The notes: generated by a model not told the origin, from the sequence alone. A stretch of 64,000 bases of DNA from Goodfellowiella coeruleoviolacea (GCF_024171785.1 NZ_JAMTCK010000002.1:434001-498000); one strand, 5' to 3'; positions 34,341-44,312 are shown, counted from the stretch's first letter. Numbers and translations: made by a program.

Positions 34341-35141
34341 ATGAGCGTCCAACGCGGCGTTTGTGAGCCAAGTCCTTCCCCAGCCCCGTCCACCGCCGGT
34401 CGCGGAGATTTCGAGTTCATCCCGCTGACACCGTCCTGTCAGCGCATCTACGAGCGTGGAGACCACGTCGTCGTCGGGGTGAGCCCGGGCAACAGTTACT
34501 TCCGGGTCGGGCTGCTGACCGAACTGCTGCGCTGGGTCCGCGCCCGCTTCACCCAAGTCGACGTCATCGTGCCGGACTCGGCGTTTGTCGACAACCTGAT
34601 GGCGATCGGCTACCCGCCGGCCCGTGCCACCCAGAAGGCACGCGGCGAGATCAACGCCGTGCGCAACCGCGTGGTGCGCGCCTGGCGGGCTGTTGACGAC
34701 TCGGCGCCGGTGGAGGGGCATCTCCACCTGTTGTCGAGTCTGCTGACCAATCCCGTCTACCAAGCCCTTCGCGCGCGGGCGGAGGAGGCGTTCAACCAGG
34801 ATGCCGAACTGAGCAGCCGCTGCCTGGCGATGAGCCGGGTCGTGTTGCGCAGTTACCTCGACGGCGACGAGCCAACCGCTGAACAGGTTCGGGCCGGCGT
34901 GCGCTACCTCCTGGCCGAGTTGCCCTTCTTCGTGGGATCGGCCGACATCTTCGGGGTCCCGACCTCGATGTGCTTCTACCACAAACCGGTTCCCCTGGCC
35001 GAGTTGGTGTTCTCGCCCGAGTCCTCGTTCCGGGCGTCCGAACGCCAGGGGTACGCGATCATCCGCCCGGCCGCTGCCGCGTCAGCGGACGACCGGGAGC
35101 GGGTCAGCGCAAGCCCTGGCCTGGTGGCGAAGAGCAGCTGA
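34341..35141 (+). CDS. tRNA-dependent cyclodipeptide synthase (NYH type)
   Basis: 266 aa. Uses two aminoacyl-tRNAs to make a cyclodipeptide through a covalent Ser-aminoacyl intermediate. Residues align with AlbC at a constant offset of 11: Ser48 (AlbC Ser37), Asn51 (Asn40) in GVSPGNSYF; Tyr189 and Glu193 in RYLLAELPFF (Tyr178, Glu182); Tyr213 with His214 in CFYHKP (Tyr202, position 203). Asn-Tyr-His puts it in the NYH subfamily. The basic segment RATQKARGEINAVRNRVVRA (95-114) is where tRNA contacts lie. ATG 34341 follows GGGAG. Product amino acids cannot be deduced by eye. Two methyltransferases lie upstream; no cyclodipeptide oxidase pair is present. Confidence 0.93.
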   Translation: MSVQRGVCEPSPSPAPSTAGRGDFEFIPLTPSCQRIYERGDHVVVGVSPGNSYFRVGLLTELLRWVRARFTQVDVIVPDSAFVDNLMAIGYPPARATQKARGEINAVRNRVVRAWRAVDDSAPVEGHLHLLSSLLTNPVYQALRARAEEAFNQDAELSSRCLAMSRVVLRSYLDGDEPTAEQVRAGVRYLLAELPFFVGSADIFGVPTSMCFYHKPVPLAELVFSPESSFRASERQGYAIIRPAAAASADDRERVSASPGLVAKSS

Positions 35142-35185
35142 CCGTGTTCCACTGTCCCGGGGGGCTGTCGGCACTGCCGGCCGCC

Positions 35186-35338
35186 GCCCGGGCACGCTGC
35201 TTCCCGCTCGCTCAGGCCGTGCTGCTGGGCGCGCCCCGGCGTTCAGGCGCTGGCGACCGCTGCCCGGGCACGCTGTTTCCCGCTCTGCTCAGACTGTTGC
35301 TGCTGGCGCGCCCCGGCGTTCAGGCACTGGCTGCGGCT
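35186..35338. repeat. 76-77 bp x2 tandem repeat spanning the stop of the AraC-type regulator gene
   Basis: Copy 1 (35186-35261) and copy 2 (35262-35338) share GCCCGGGCACGCTG, TTTCCCGCTC-type and GCGCGCCCCGGCGTTCAGGC segments with few differences. The regulator's stop (tca at 35320-35322, minus strand) is in copy 2 and an equivalent tca sits at 35243-35245. It lies between CDPS and the convergent regulator. Confidence 0.88.
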
Positions 35339-36315
35339 GTCGGGCCGCGGAACGTGGCCCGGTAGGCACTGGGGGAGACGCCGATCGCGGCCTGCAGGTG
35401 CTGGCGCAGCGAGGTGGCCGTGCCGAAGCCGGCGTCCCGCGCGATCCGGTCAACGGACAAATCGGTTTCCTCCAGCAGTTGTCTGGCGCGCTCGACGCGC
35501 TGCTGGATCAGCCACTGGCCCGGCGAAGTCCCCACCTCCTCACGGAACCGGCGGGTGAACGTGCGCACGCTCATGGCCTGCCTGGCGGCCAGGTCCTCCA
35601 GGCTCAGCGGCAGGTGCAGGTGCTCAAGAGCCCAGTCGCGGGCCTTGCCGGTGGAGGATGACATCGGCCTGGCAACCGGCCGGCGGATGAACTGGGCCTG
35701 CCCGCCCTCCCGGTGCGGGGCGACCACGGTGCGGCGGGCGACGTCGTTGGCCACGGCCGAACCGTGGTCCCGTCGGATCATGTGCAGGCACAGGTCGATG
35801 CCGGAGGCCACGCCGGCCGCGGTGAGCACGTCCCCCTCGTCGGCGTAGAGGACATTCGGGTCGAGTTCGACCGACGGGAACAACGCCCGGAACTCGTCCG
35901 CCGCTCGCCAGTGCGTGGTCGCCCTGCGGCCGTCGAGCAGCCCGGCCGCGGCCAGGACGAAGGCACCCGTGCAGATCGATGCGATCCTGGTGCCCGGCCT
36001 GATCAGGGCGAAGGCGTCGGCCAGCGGTCCGCTGAGCCGGGACTCGCGCGGCTCGTGCTCCTTGGACGCTGGAACGATCATGGTGTCGGCCTCGGCGAGG
36101 GCTTCGGGCCCGTGGGTGATGTTGACGGTGAAGTCGGTGTCGGTGCGCACCTCGCCGGGGGCGAGTGAGCACGTCACGACCTCGTACAGCCGGCTGCCCC
36201 CGGCCGAGCGGGATTCCCGGAACAACCGGTGGGCGATGCCGACCTCGATGGGCAGGAAGCCGTGCCGGACGAGTACCGCGACGTGGTGCCGGTCGGGGTG
36301 CGCGAAAACGGCCAT
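35320..36315 (-). CDS. GlxA-type transcriptional regulator (DJ-1/PfpI + AraC HTH)
   Basis: 331 aa. Residues about 10-185 are a class I amidotransferase-like (DJ-1/PfpI) domain with IASICTGAFVLAAAGLLDGR containing the nucleophile-elbow Cys. Residues about 215-320 are an AraC DNA-binding domain with two HTHs (DLAARQAMSVRTFTRRFREE and GFGTATSLRQHLQAAIGVSP). GTG/ATG choice near 36315 is uncertain by one codon. Divergent from the MFS transporter and convergent with CDPS, so it is the likely local regulator of export or biosynthesis. Confidence 0.92.
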   Translation of the reverse strand: MAVFAHPDRHHVAVLVRHGFLPIEVGIAHRLFRESRSAGGSRLYEVVTCSLAPGEVRTDTDFTVNITHGPEALAEADTMIVPASKEHEPRESRLSGPLADAFALIRPGTRIASICTGAFVLAAAGLLDGRRATTHWRAADEFRALFPSVELDPNVLYADEGDVLTAAGVASGIDLCLHMIRRDHGSAVANDVARRTVVAPHREGGQAQFIRRPVARPMSSSTGKARDWALEHLHLPLSLEDLAARQAMSVRTFTRRFREEVGTSPGQWLIQQRVERARQLLEETDLSVDRIARDAGFGTATSLRQHLQAAIGVSPSAYRATFRGPTAAASA

Positions 36316-36394
36316 GGCCCGATTCTTTCACCAGGTGGCAGTCGGCCGGAAAGTTGTTGACCTCCACTGCGGTCGAAGTATCACGATTGCGCGC

Positions 36395-37645
36395 GTGAAA
36401 AGCGGTGATGACTGGTCGTACTGGCGGGTGTTGCGGACCGGGCGGCTCGCGCCGCTGCTCGTCGGAGTTGTGATCTCCAGTGTGGGTGACGGCATGCTCG
36501 TCACCGCGCTGCCGTTGCTGGCGCTGGCGGTGCGGGGTGACACGCCGGCCGCGTTGGTGATCGCGATCGTGGAGGCCGCGCCGTACCTGCTCGCCACGGC
36601 GTTGGCGTTCGCCATCGGGCTCGGCCGGTTGCGGGTGCCACCCCGAGCCCTGTTGATCTGGGACTGCCTGTTGCGCGGGGTGCTGTTCGTCGGGCTGGGT
36701 GTGTTGGCGCTGTCCGGGGACCTGTCACTGCCGGTGTTGGTGTGCGGCCTGCTGTTCGGGTCGGTGTTCCGGATGGTCGCGATAAGCAGTCGGCGTCTGG
36801 TGATGACCGCGCTGGTGGAGCCGGCGGGCCTGTTCGCGGTCAACGGACTGCTCAGCACCAGCCAGGGGATCACGCTCTACGCGGCCGGGCCGGTGCTCGG
36901 CGGGGTGCTGTCGGCCGTGGGGCAGCCGGGGGTGGCGCTGCTGGTCGACGGGCTCTCCTTCTTCCTGTTGCTGGTCGTGCTGCTGGTGGTGGTGCCAGCC
37001 CAGTCCGGTTCGGTGCGCGGCACCAGCATCCCCGCGTCCGGGTTGCGCATTCTGCGCCGGGTGCCGATGGCCGCGCGGCTGTGCGTGGTGGTGTTCTGCG
37101 TCAACCTGTTCTACATGCCGGTGGAGGTGGCCCTGCCGCTGCTGGTGCGGGGACCGCTGGGCGGCGACGGTGCCACCCTCGGGGTGATCTGGGCGGGGTT
37201 CGGGATCGGCACGCTGATCGGCGCGATCGGCACCAACTGGCTGCGCCGGTTACCGCAGCAGCGGCTGCTCGTCGCGATCATCGCGGCCCAGGGGTTGGTG
37301 GTCGTGCTGTTGCTGTTGGTGCCCACTGCCTCGCTGGCCACAGCGGTGTTCTTCGCGCTCGGTGTGGTGTACGCGCCGTTCACCCCGGTGGTTTACACGC
37401 TCGTGCAGTCGGTGCTGCACCAGGACGAGCAGCAGCCGGTGCTCACGCTCTGGTCGGCGGTGTCCGTGCTGGCGGCGCCGATCGGGCTCGGCCTGGCCGG
37501 GCCGCTCATCACGGCGGTGGGTGTCCACGGTGGACTGGCGGTGTCGGCCGGGTTGACCCTGGTGCTGGTGCCGATCGCGGGCATGGGACTGCGCCGCGAC
37601 CGGGACCGCGCCGGTGACCAGCCAGTCGAGCCGGTGCCCCGCTAG
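36395..37645 (+). CDS. MFS transporter, candidate exporter of the CDPS product
   Basis: 416 aa. About 12 hydrophobic segments, beginning LAPLLVGVVISSVGDGMLVT and ALPLLALAVRG. The arrangement matches MFS efflux proteins of the MFS_3/TCR group, with the middle basic loop (LRILRRVPMAARL) after helix 6. GTG 36395 is selected; longer frames are antisense to the regulator. Divergent from the GlxA-type regulator gene (79 bp). Substrate is inferred from location only. Confidence 0.88.
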   Translation: MKSGDDWSYWRVLRTGRLAPLLVGVVISSVGDGMLVTALPLLALAVRGDTPAALVIAIVEAAPYLLATALAFAIGLGRLRVPPRALLIWDCLLRGVLFVGLGVLALSGDLSLPVLVCGLLFGSVFRMVAISSRRLVMTALVEPAGLFAVNGLLSTSQGITLYAAGPVLGGVLSAVGQPGVALLVDGLSFFLLLVVLLVVVPAQSGSVRGTSIPASGLRILRRVPMAARLCVVVFCVNLFYMPVEVALPLLVRGPLGGDGATLGVIWAGFGIGTLIGAIGTNWLRRLPQQRLLVAIIAAQGLVVVLLLLVPTASLATAVFFALGVVYAPFTPVVYTLVQSVLHQDEQQPVLTLWSAVSVLAAPIGLGLAGPLITAVGVHGGLAVSAGLTLVLVPIAGMGLRRDRDRAGDQPVEPVPR

Positions 37646-37759
37646 CCGGCCGAGGTCGGCGTGCTGCCCACGCCTGTTGGCACCTGTTGCCCGGATCACT
37701 GTCACACGTTGCCCGGCTGCCTCGTCAGGTGGGGCATGACAGGCAACCGAGGAGACGCG

Positions 37760-38536
37760 ATGCGGGTTCTGGTGACCGGTGCGACGGGTGTGCTGGGCTC
37801 GGCAGTGCTGCCGGCGCTGCGGGAGGCGGGTGTCGCGGTGCGGGCGACGAGCCGGAAACCCCGGCCGGACACGGGCAGCGGAATCGACTGGATCACCGCG
37901 GACCTCACCACCGGCGCGGGCGTGGCCGAGGCCGTCGCCGAGGTGGACGCGGTGGTGCACCTGGCGGCCGCGCCGTACAAGGGGAAGTACACCGACAGGG
38001 TCGAGATCGACGGCACCCGGCTGCTCACCGAGGCGGCGGCCAGGGCCGGGGTGAGCCACCTGCTCTACACCTCCATCGTGGGGACCGACCGGGTGCCGTG
38101 GGGCTACTTCCAGAGCAAGGTGCGCGGCGAGGAGGTGGTCAGGGACGCGCCGCTGCCCTGGTCCATCCTGCGGGCAACGCAGTTCCACGCCTTCGTGGAC
38201 CGGGCGTTCACCATGATGGCGAAGCTGGGTGTGCTGATCACCGATCCCGGCATCGCGGCCCAGCCGGTCGCCGTGGGCGATGTCGCCGAACGGATCCGGG
38301 ACCGGATCGAGCGCGGGCCCAGCGGGTCGGTCGAGAACTTCGGTGGCCCCGAGGTGCTGGCCTTCGACGAGGCGGCCAGGCAGTGGCTGGAGGTGCGGGG
38401 CACGCGGCGCCCGGTGCTGCGGCTGACGCTGCCGGGCACGCTGGGCGCGGCGTTCCGGGGCGGACACCTCACCACCGACGCCCAGCCGACCGGCACGGTC
38501 AGCTGGCAGCAGTACCTCGTGGCGAAGTACCGCTGA
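37760..38536 (+). CDS. NAD(P)-binding atypical SDR (NmrA/SDR_a5-like)
   Basis: 258 aa. Rossmann motif MRVLVTGATGVLGSAVLPAL at the N-terminus, VDAVVHLAAAPYKGKYTD, and a C-terminal half resembling atypical SDRs such as TMR/HSCARG-like or quinone oxidoreductase-like proteins (PLPWSILRATQFHAFVDRAF). The usual Tyr-x3-Lys is replaced by a YFQSK sequence (GYFQSKVRGEE) that may serve. ATG 37760 follows GAGGAG. Could be a free-standing reductase; relation to the CDPS locus is uncertain. Confidence 0.85.
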   Translation: MRVLVTGATGVLGSAVLPALREAGVAVRATSRKPRPDTGSGIDWITADLTTGAGVAEAVAEVDAVVHLAAAPYKGKYTDRVEIDGTRLLTEAAARAGVSHLLYTSIVGTDRVPWGYFQSKVRGEEVVRDAPLPWSILRATQFHAFVDRAFTMMAKLGVLITDPGIAAQPVAVGDVAERIRDRIERGPSGSVENFGGPEVLAFDEAARQWLEVRGTRRPVLRLTLPGTLGAAFRGGHLTTDAQPTGTVSWQQYLVAKYR

Positions 38537-38628
38537 CCCGGCGCGCCCACACCCTGCCGTGTGGACAGTCCATTAAGGACAAAGTTCTCCCTGGGGCTCG
38601 GTGGGGCGTCCGTGCCCGGCGTGCTGGG

Positions 38629-39834
38629 TCAGCTGCGGCGCAGCTCGTCGAGCACGTCCGAGGCGACCCGCTCGCCGATCACCAGGCTGGCGGTGGCCGC
38701 GGGGGAGGGCGCGTTCAACACGTGCACCGCGCGCCTGGCCCGGGTGATGACGAAGTCGTCGACGAGCCGGCCGCTGTCGTCCACCGCCTGGGCCCGCACG
38801 CCCGAGCCGTGCCGCACCAGGTCAGCGCCGCGCACGTCGGGCAGCATGGCGCGGACGTCGCGGACGAACAGCGGCCAGATCGCCGACCGGGCGAACTCGG
38901 CCAGGCCGTAGCGCCAGTACCGGCGGGCCAGTCCGCGGACGGCGGGATCGCGGGCCAGTTCGGCGAGCAGCCGGGGCTCGACGTCCCGCCAGCGGTAGCC
39001 GTGCCTGGCGAACGCCGGCACCGCGTTGGGACCGATGTGGACGGTGCCGTCCAGCAACGGGGTCAGGTGGATGCCCAGGAAGGGCAGGTCCGGGTCGGGC
39101 ACCGGGTAGACCGGGCCGCGCACCAGGGCGGACCGGTGCGGGCGCAGCGCGGCGTACTCGCCCCGGAACGGGACGATGCGCACGGGTGGTCTGATCCCGC
39201 TCAGCCGCGCCACCCGGTCACTGTGCAGGCCGGCGCAGTTGACCAGCGCGCCGGCCCGCTCCCGGCCCTGGGGCAGGCCGAGCACCACCTCGGTGTCGGT
39301 GATGTCGATGCGGTGCACGGGCGCGGACGTGCGCACCGCGCCGCCGAGTTCGGTGATCTCCGCGACCAGCGCGGCGCACACCCGTGCGTAGTCGGTCACC
39401 GCGGTCTCCGCCACGTGCGCGGCGGCGACGGCCCGCACGTGCGGCTCCCGCTCGGCCAGTTCGGCCTGGCTGATGCGGCGCACGGTCACCCCGTTCGCGG
39501 TGCCGCGCGCGACGAGCGCGTCGAGCCGGGGCAGCTGCGCCGGGCTGGTCGCCACCACGAGCTTGCCGGTGCGCCGCACCGGCACCGCGTGCTCCGCGCA
39601 GAAGCGGATCATCCGCTCGGCGCCGGCCCGGGCCATCCGCGCCTTGTGGCTGCCTGGCGCGTAGTACAGGCCGCTGTGGATCACGTTGCTGTTGTGGCCG
39701 GACTGGTGGGCCGCCCACCGCGCCTCGGCCTCCAGCACCAGCACGGACGTGCCGGGTGCCGCGCGCAGCACGGCGCGCGCCGTCGCCAGTCCGACGATCC
39801 CGGCCCCGACCACCACGACGTCCACGGCTGGCAC
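38629..39834 (-). CDS. lhgO: L-2-hydroxyglutarate oxidase
   Basis: 401 aa FAD protein of the DAO fold. VDVVVVGAGIVGLATARAVL at the N-terminus and the LhgO hallmark HQSGHNSNVIHSGLYYAPGS (50s-70s), plus GPNAVPAFARHGYRW near 270. Oxidises L-2-hydroxyglutarate to 2-oxoglutarate, passing electrons to the respiratory chain. GTG 39834 is chosen: AAGGAGG lies 8 nt upstream. It is convergent with the SDR gene and divergent from the ClpB-like gene (345 bp). Confidence 0.9.
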   Translation of the reverse strand: MPAVDVVVVGAGIVGLATARAVLRAAPGTSVLVLEAEARWAAHQSGHNSNVIHSGLYYAPGSHKARMARAGAERMIRFCAEHAVPVRRTGKLVVATSPAQLPRLDALVARGTANGVTVRRISQAELAEREPHVRAVAAAHVAETAVTDYARVCAALVAEITELGGAVRTSAPVHRIDITDTEVVLGLPQGRERAGALVNCAGLHSDRVARLSGIRPPVRIVPFRGEYAALRPHRSALVRGPVYPVPDPDLPFLGIHLTPLLDGTVHIGPNAVPAFARHGYRWRDVEPRLLAELARDPAVRGLARRYWRYGLAEFARSAIWPLFVRDVRAMLPDVRGADLVRHGSGVRAQAVDDSGRLVDDFVITRARRAVHVLNAPSPAATASLVIGERVASDVLDELRRS

Positions 39835-40179
39835 GGCGCGCCCTCCTTGAGCTACTTCGGCCTGGGCCGACCACCACTCAGCCCGACTGTAGTCAGCTCT
39901 CGCGCGGGGAGGGTGTGCGCAGCGGGCGGCCACGTGCCGGTGGGCCGGCCCGCGGTGCTCGACGCTCGCGGACCCGTGCCAACGAGCGTGGGCACACTGC
40001 CCGGGCCGTGCGTCGGCGCGCTCGGCGCACCCGGCGCGTTGGCTGGTTAAGCCGGGGGTGTCGGTGGGAAGCCGTTGGGGAGCAAGGAGATCCCCGGGAG
40101 CGGGTGGTGGAACCGCTGTCCGCTGGGCGGCTTCCGCTCGACAGGACGAACAGGACGAACAGGACGAGGAGTGAGCGCG

Positions 40180-42672
40180 GTGTCCGGTGAGCCCTTTGGC
40201 GGGCGCGGTTTCGGCGCGCCCTTTGACGACCTGATCCAGCGGTTCTTCGGCGGCGACCCGTTCGGTGGGATGGCCCCCCGCCGGCCGGTGCAGCGGGTGG
40301 ACCTGTCCCGGTTGCTGTCCGACCAGGCGCGCGACCTGATCCAGCGCGCGGCGGAGCAGGCCGCCGAGTGGGGCAGCCCGAACCTGGACGCCGAGCACCT
40401 GCTGTGGGCGGCGACGCAGTTGCCGACCACCCGGCAGATCCTGGAGCAGGCCGGCGCCGATCCCCAGCGGCTGGCCACCCGCATGGAGCAGGCCGTCGCC
40501 AAGGGGGAGCCCTCGGCCGAGACACCACCGCTGACCCCGGCGGTCAAGCGGGCGCTGCTGGACGCGCACGCGCAGGCCAGGCAGGCCGGTGCCAGCTACA
40601 TCGGTCCCGACCACATCCTGCTCGGCCTGGCGGCCAACGCGGAGACCCCGGCCGGGCAGGCACTGCGCGGGCTGGGCACCTCCGGCGGCGAGGGCCTTGC
40701 CGGTGGTGGCGACGGCGGGCGGGCCGGCGCGACGAGCAGGACACCCACCCTGGACCAGTACGGCCGGGACCTGACCCGGTCCGCCCGGGAGGGCAAGCTG
40801 GACCCGGTTGTCGGTCGGGAGGACGAGATCGACCAGACCATCGAGGTGCTGTCCCGGCGCACCAAGAACAACCCGGTGCTGATCGGTGACCCGGGCGTGG
40901 GCAAGACCGCCATCGTGGCGGGCATCGCCCAGCGCATCGTCAACAACGACGTGCCCGACCCGCTGGCCGACCGCCGGGTGGTGACCCTGGACCTGGCCGG
41001 CATGGTGGCCGGGACGAAGTACCGGGGTGAGTTCGAGGAACGGCTGAAGAACGTCATCGACGAGGTGCGTGCCGCCGAGGGCAAGGTCGTCCTCTTCGTC
41101 GACGAGGTGCACACCATCGTCGGCGCCGGTGCCGGCGGGGATTCCTCGATGGACGCCGGCAACATCCTCAAACCCGCGCTGGCCAGCGGTGAACTCCACG
41201 TGATCGGGGCGACCACGGTGGACGAGTACCGCACCAACATCGAGAAGGACCCGGCCCTGGAACGCCGGTTCCAGCCCATCCTGGTGCCCGAACCCAGTGT
41301 GGCGGACACCGTGGCGATCCTGCGGGGACTGCGCGACCGCTACGAGGCCCACCACCAGGTGCGCATCACCGACGAGGCGCTGGTGGCCGCCGCCGAGCTG
41401 TCCGACCGCTACATCACCGCCCGGTTCCTGCCGGACAAGGCCATCGACCTCATCGACCAGGCCAGCGCCCGCGTGCGGCTGCGGTCCCGCACGCCCGCCC
41501 CGGACACCCGGCAACTGGAGGAGCGTGTCGCCTCGCTGCGGCGGGAGAAGGACAGCGCGGTCGCCGCCGAGGACTACGAGCGCGCTGGCCAGCTCAAACA
41601 GCGGTTGGCCGAGGCCGAGGAGGAGCTGCGGCGGGCCAGGGAGTCGGCGGCGGGCGGGGTGGTCGAGGTGACGCCCGAGCACATCGCCGAGGTCGTGTCC
41701 CGGGCCACCGGCATCCCGGTCGCCCAGCTCACCGAGGAGGAGAAGGAACGACTGCTGGGGCTGGAGAAGCAGCTGCACGAGCGCGTGGTCGGGCAGGACG
41801 AGGCGGTCAGCGCCGTGGCCAGGGCGGTGCGCCGGGCCAGGGCCGGCATGGCCGACCCGCGCCGGCCGGACGGGTCCTTCCTGTTCCTCGGCCCGACCGG
41901 GGTGGGCAAGACCGAGCTGGCCAGGGCCCTGGCCGAAGCGCTGTTCGGCGCGGAGGACCGGATGGTCCGCTTCGACATGAGCGAGTTCCAGGAGCGGCAC
42001 ACGGTGTCCCGCCTGGTCGGCGCGCCACCCGGCTACGTCGGCTACGAGGAGGCGGGGCAGCTCACCGAGGCGGTGCGGCGCCGGCCGTACTGCGTGCTGC
42101 TGTTCGACGAGATCGAGAAGGCGCACCCGGACGTGTTCAACACCCTGTTGCAGCTGCTCGACGACGGCCGGCTGACCGACGCCCAGGGGCGCACGGTCGA
42201 CTTCTCCAACACCGTCGTCATCATGACCAGCAACATCGGCGCGGACCGCATCCTCGCGGCCACCACGGCCGGCCGCCCCGTCGCGGAGCTGCGCCAGGAG
42301 CTGATGGACCTGCTCGGCCAGCGCTTCCGGCCGGAGTTCCTCAACCGGATCGACGAGATCATCCTGTTCCAGGGGCTCGGCCGGCAGCAGCTGCACGCGA
42401 TCACCGGCCTGCTGGTCGAGCACAGCCGACGTCGCCTGCACGCCCAGCACGTCGCCCTCGACGTCAGCGACGAGGCCGTCGACTACCTGGCCAACCGCGG
42501 CTACCAGCCGCAGTTCGGTGCCCGGCCGCTGCGGCGGGCCATCCAGCGCGACCTCGACGACGAGCTGTCCGAGATGCTGTTGCGTGGGCAGCTCAACCCC
42601 GGCGACACCGCCCGGGTCACCGTTGCCGACGGCCGGCTGCGGATCACCGCCGAGCGGGGCGCCGGCGAGTGA
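40180..42672 (+). CDS. ClpB/ClpC-like AAA+ unfoldase lacking a ClpP-docking loop
   Basis: 830 aa. Gly/Phe-rich N-terminus, Clp N-domain (about 45-150), NBD1 with GDPGVGKT (235-242) and VLFVDEVHT, a short UVR-like middle segment ([20 protein letters not shown], near 465) of ClpC type, then NBD2 with GPTGVGKT (about 571) and VLLFDEIEK. After [20 protein letters not shown] the (I/L)GF tripeptide loop that docks ClpP in ClpC/ClpA is absent. So it has ClpC architecture but probably works as a disaggregase/unfoldase. GTG 40180 (GAGGAG 8 nt upstream) or 40171. The upstream leader has a 10-bp repeat ACAGGACGA x3 (about 40140-40168). Confidence 0.9.
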   Translation: MSGEPFGGRGFGAPFDDLIQRFFGGDPFGGMAPRRPVQRVDLSRLLSDQARDLIQRAAEQAAEWGSPNLDAEHLLWAATQLPTTRQILEQAGADPQRLATRMEQAVAKGEPSAETPPLTPAVKRALLDAHAQARQAGASYIGPDHILLGLAANAETPAGQALRGLGTSGGEGLAGGGDGGRAGATSRTPTLDQYGRDLTRSAREGKLDPVVGREDEIDQTIEVLSRRTKNNPVLIGDPGVGKTAIVAGIAQRIVNNDVPDPLADRRVVTLDLAGMVAGTKYRGEFEERLKNVIDEVRAAEGKVVLFVDEVHTIVGAGAGGDSSMDAGNILKPALASGELHVIGATTVDEYRTNIEKDPALERRFQPILVPEPSVADTVAILRGLRDRYEAHHQVRITDEALVAAAELSDRYITARFLPDKAIDLIDQASARVRLRSRTPAPDTRQLEERVASLRREKDSAVAAEDYERAGQLKQRLAEAEEELRRARESAAGGVVEVTPEHIAEVVSRATGIPVAQLTEEEKERLLGLEKQLHERVVGQDEAVSAVARAVRRARAGMADPRRPDGSFLFLGPTGVGKTELARALAEALFGAEDRMVRFDMSEFQERHTVSRLVGAPPGYVGYEEAGQLTEAVRRRPYCVLLFDEIEKAHPDVFNTLLQLLDDGRLTDAQGRTVDFSNTVVIMTSNIGADRILAATTAGRPVAELRQELMDLLGQRFRPEFLNRIDEIILFQGLGRQQLHAITGLLVEHSRRRLHAQHVALDVSDEAVDYLANRGYQPQFGARPLRRAIQRDLDDELSEMLLRGQLNPGDTARVTVADGRLRITAERGAGE

Positions 42673-42862
42673 CCTCGGGTGGGAGCCCGGCGTCACGCTG
42701 CGCCTGCCGGTGCCGGACCGTGCGTCACCACCGCGCCCGTCGGGCGGACACGGGGCCGGCTGCGGTGACGGACCGTGATACCGCGGCGGCGCACCGTCTC
42801 ACAGCGCGGACGCCCGCCATGACCGTCCTTCACCGCCGGCGGCAGAGGTTAGGGTCGGTGTC

Positions 42863-44107
42863 ATGCAGACTTGGTCATCCCAGCCCGTGCCGAAGGTTCC
42901 CGGGCAGCCCCGCCCGCTGCGACTGTTCGACACGGCCACCAGGGAGGTCCGGCCGACGACACCCGGCAAGACCGCCAGGATGTACGTCTGCGGCATCACC
43001 CCCTATGACGCCGCCCACCTCGGCCACGCCGCCACCTACCTGGCGTTCGACCTGGTGCACCGGCAGTGGCTGGACGCCGGGCACGAGGTGCACTACGTGC
43101 AGAACGTGACCGACATCGACGACCCGCTGCTGGAGCGCGCCGAACGCGACCAGGACGACTGGGTGGTGCTCGGCATGCGCGAGACAGCGCTGTTCCGGGA
43201 GGACATGGAGGCGCTGCGGGTGTTGGCGCCGCACGAGTTCGTGGGCGCGGTGGAGTCCATTCCGGAGATCGTGGTGGCGGTGGCCAAGCTGCTCGCCGAC
43301 GGGGTGGCCTACCGGGTGGCCGACCCGGAGTACCCCGACATCTACTTCGACCACAGCGCCACCGGCCGGTTCGGCTACGAGTCGAACTACGACGAGGCCA
43401 CCATGGTGGAGCTGTTCGCCGAGCGGGGTGGTGACCCGGACCGCGAGGGCAAGCGCCACCCGCTGGACGCGCTGCTGTGGCGGATGGCGCGGGACGGGGA
43501 GCCGTCCTGGCCCTCCGAGCTGGGGGCGGGGCGGCCCGGCTGGCACATCGAGTGCAGCGCCATCGCGTTGAACCGGCTCGGGCTGCCGTTCGACCTGCAG
43601 GGCGGGGGATCGGACCTGATCTTCCCGCACCACGAGTTCAGCGCCGCCCACGCCGAGGCGCTGACCGGCGAGCACCCGTTCGCCCGGCACTACAGCCACG
43701 CCGGCATGATCGGGCTGGACGGCGAGAAGATGTCCAAGTCCCGGGGCAACCTGGTGTTCGTCTCCCGGCTGCGCGCTGACGGGGCCGACCCGATGGCGGT
43801 GCGACTGGCGCTGCTGTCCGGGCACTACCGCCAGGACCGGCCGTGGACCCAGGACCTGCTCACCGCGGCCACCGCCCGGCTGGCCCGGTGGCGGGAGGCG
43901 GTGGAGCTGCCCTCGGGGCCGCCCGCCGAGGACACGGTCGCCCGGCTGCGCGACCACCTGTCCGACGACCTGGACACGCCCAGGGCGCTGGCCGCCGTGG
44001 ACGCCTGGGTGGGCGAGGCGCTCAGCCGGCGCTCCGGCGCCGATGACGCCGCGGCTCCGGCGCTGATCCGCACGGCGGTGGACGCCCTGCTCGGGGTGGC
44101 GCTGTAG
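42863..44107 (+). CDS. mshC: Mycothiol cysteine ligase
   Basis: 414 aa. ATP-dependent ligation of cysteine to glucosaminyl-inositol in mycothiol biosynthesis. It is a class I CysRS-like enzyme with start [10 protein letters not shown], zinc/HIGH block [51 protein letters not shown] and [10 protein letters not shown] (about 287). Length fits MshC (about 412) not CysRS (about 460). Needed with the inositol-phosphate made by Ino1 (in this window) for the main actinobacterial thiol. The stop TAG lies in a 15-bp x4 repeat. Confidence 0.95.
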   Translation: MQTWSSQPVPKVPGQPRPLRLFDTATREVRPTTPGKTARMYVCGITPYDAAHLGHAATYLAFDLVHRQWLDAGHEVHYVQNVTDIDDPLLERAERDQDDWVVLGMRETALFREDMEALRVLAPHEFVGAVESIPEIVVAVAKLLADGVAYRVADPEYPDIYFDHSATGRFGYESNYDEATMVELFAERGGDPDREGKRHPLDALLWRMARDGEPSWPSELGAGRPGWHIECSAIALNRLGLPFDLQGGGSDLIFPHHEFSAAHAEALTGEHPFARHYSHAGMIGLDGEKMSKSRGNLVFVSRLRADGADPMAVRLALLSGHYRQDRPWTQDLLTAATARLARWREAVELPSGPPAEDTVARLRDHLSDDLDTPRALAAVDAWVGEALSRRSGADDAAAPALIRTAVDALLGVAL

Positions 44108-44155
44108 CTAGTGGCGCTCCAGGTAGTGGCGCTGTAGGTAATGGCGCTGTAGGTC
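44096..44155. repeat. Four 15-bp tandem units spanning the mshC stop codon
   Basis: GTGGCGCTGTAGCTA (44096-44110), GTGGCGCTCCAGGTA (44111-44125), GTGGCGCTGTAGGTA (44126-44140), ATGGCGCTGTAGGTC (44141-44155). The real stop is the TAG at 44105-44107; in-frame TAGs recur in units 3 and 4. The unit is a multiple of three, so the repeat echoes the terminal VAL-stop. Confidence 0.93.
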
Positions 44156-44312
44156 ACGACACTCGCTGGCGGCACCTGACGACGCGCTGGCCGGCGGCCC
44201 CGCACACTGCGGCCGCCGGCCGGATGGTCCCGTTGTCAGGTGCCGTCGTGTTACCCGGGAATGATCCGTTCGGAGGAACCGGAAATCTTCCCTAGTTGGT
44301 TATATTCCAACA

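Noticed and set aside
36395-38536. The SDR gene as a certain member of the CDPS locus
   Set aside because: It has its own ribosome-binding site and a 114-bp gap from the MFS gene; I see nothing linking its substrate to a diketopiperazine.
38629-42696. A single 1355-codon frame joining LhgO to an antisense of the ClpB-like gene
   Set aside because: Only the LhgO part has family motifs and a proper GTG start with AAGGAGG; the rest is opposite to a solid AAA+ gene.
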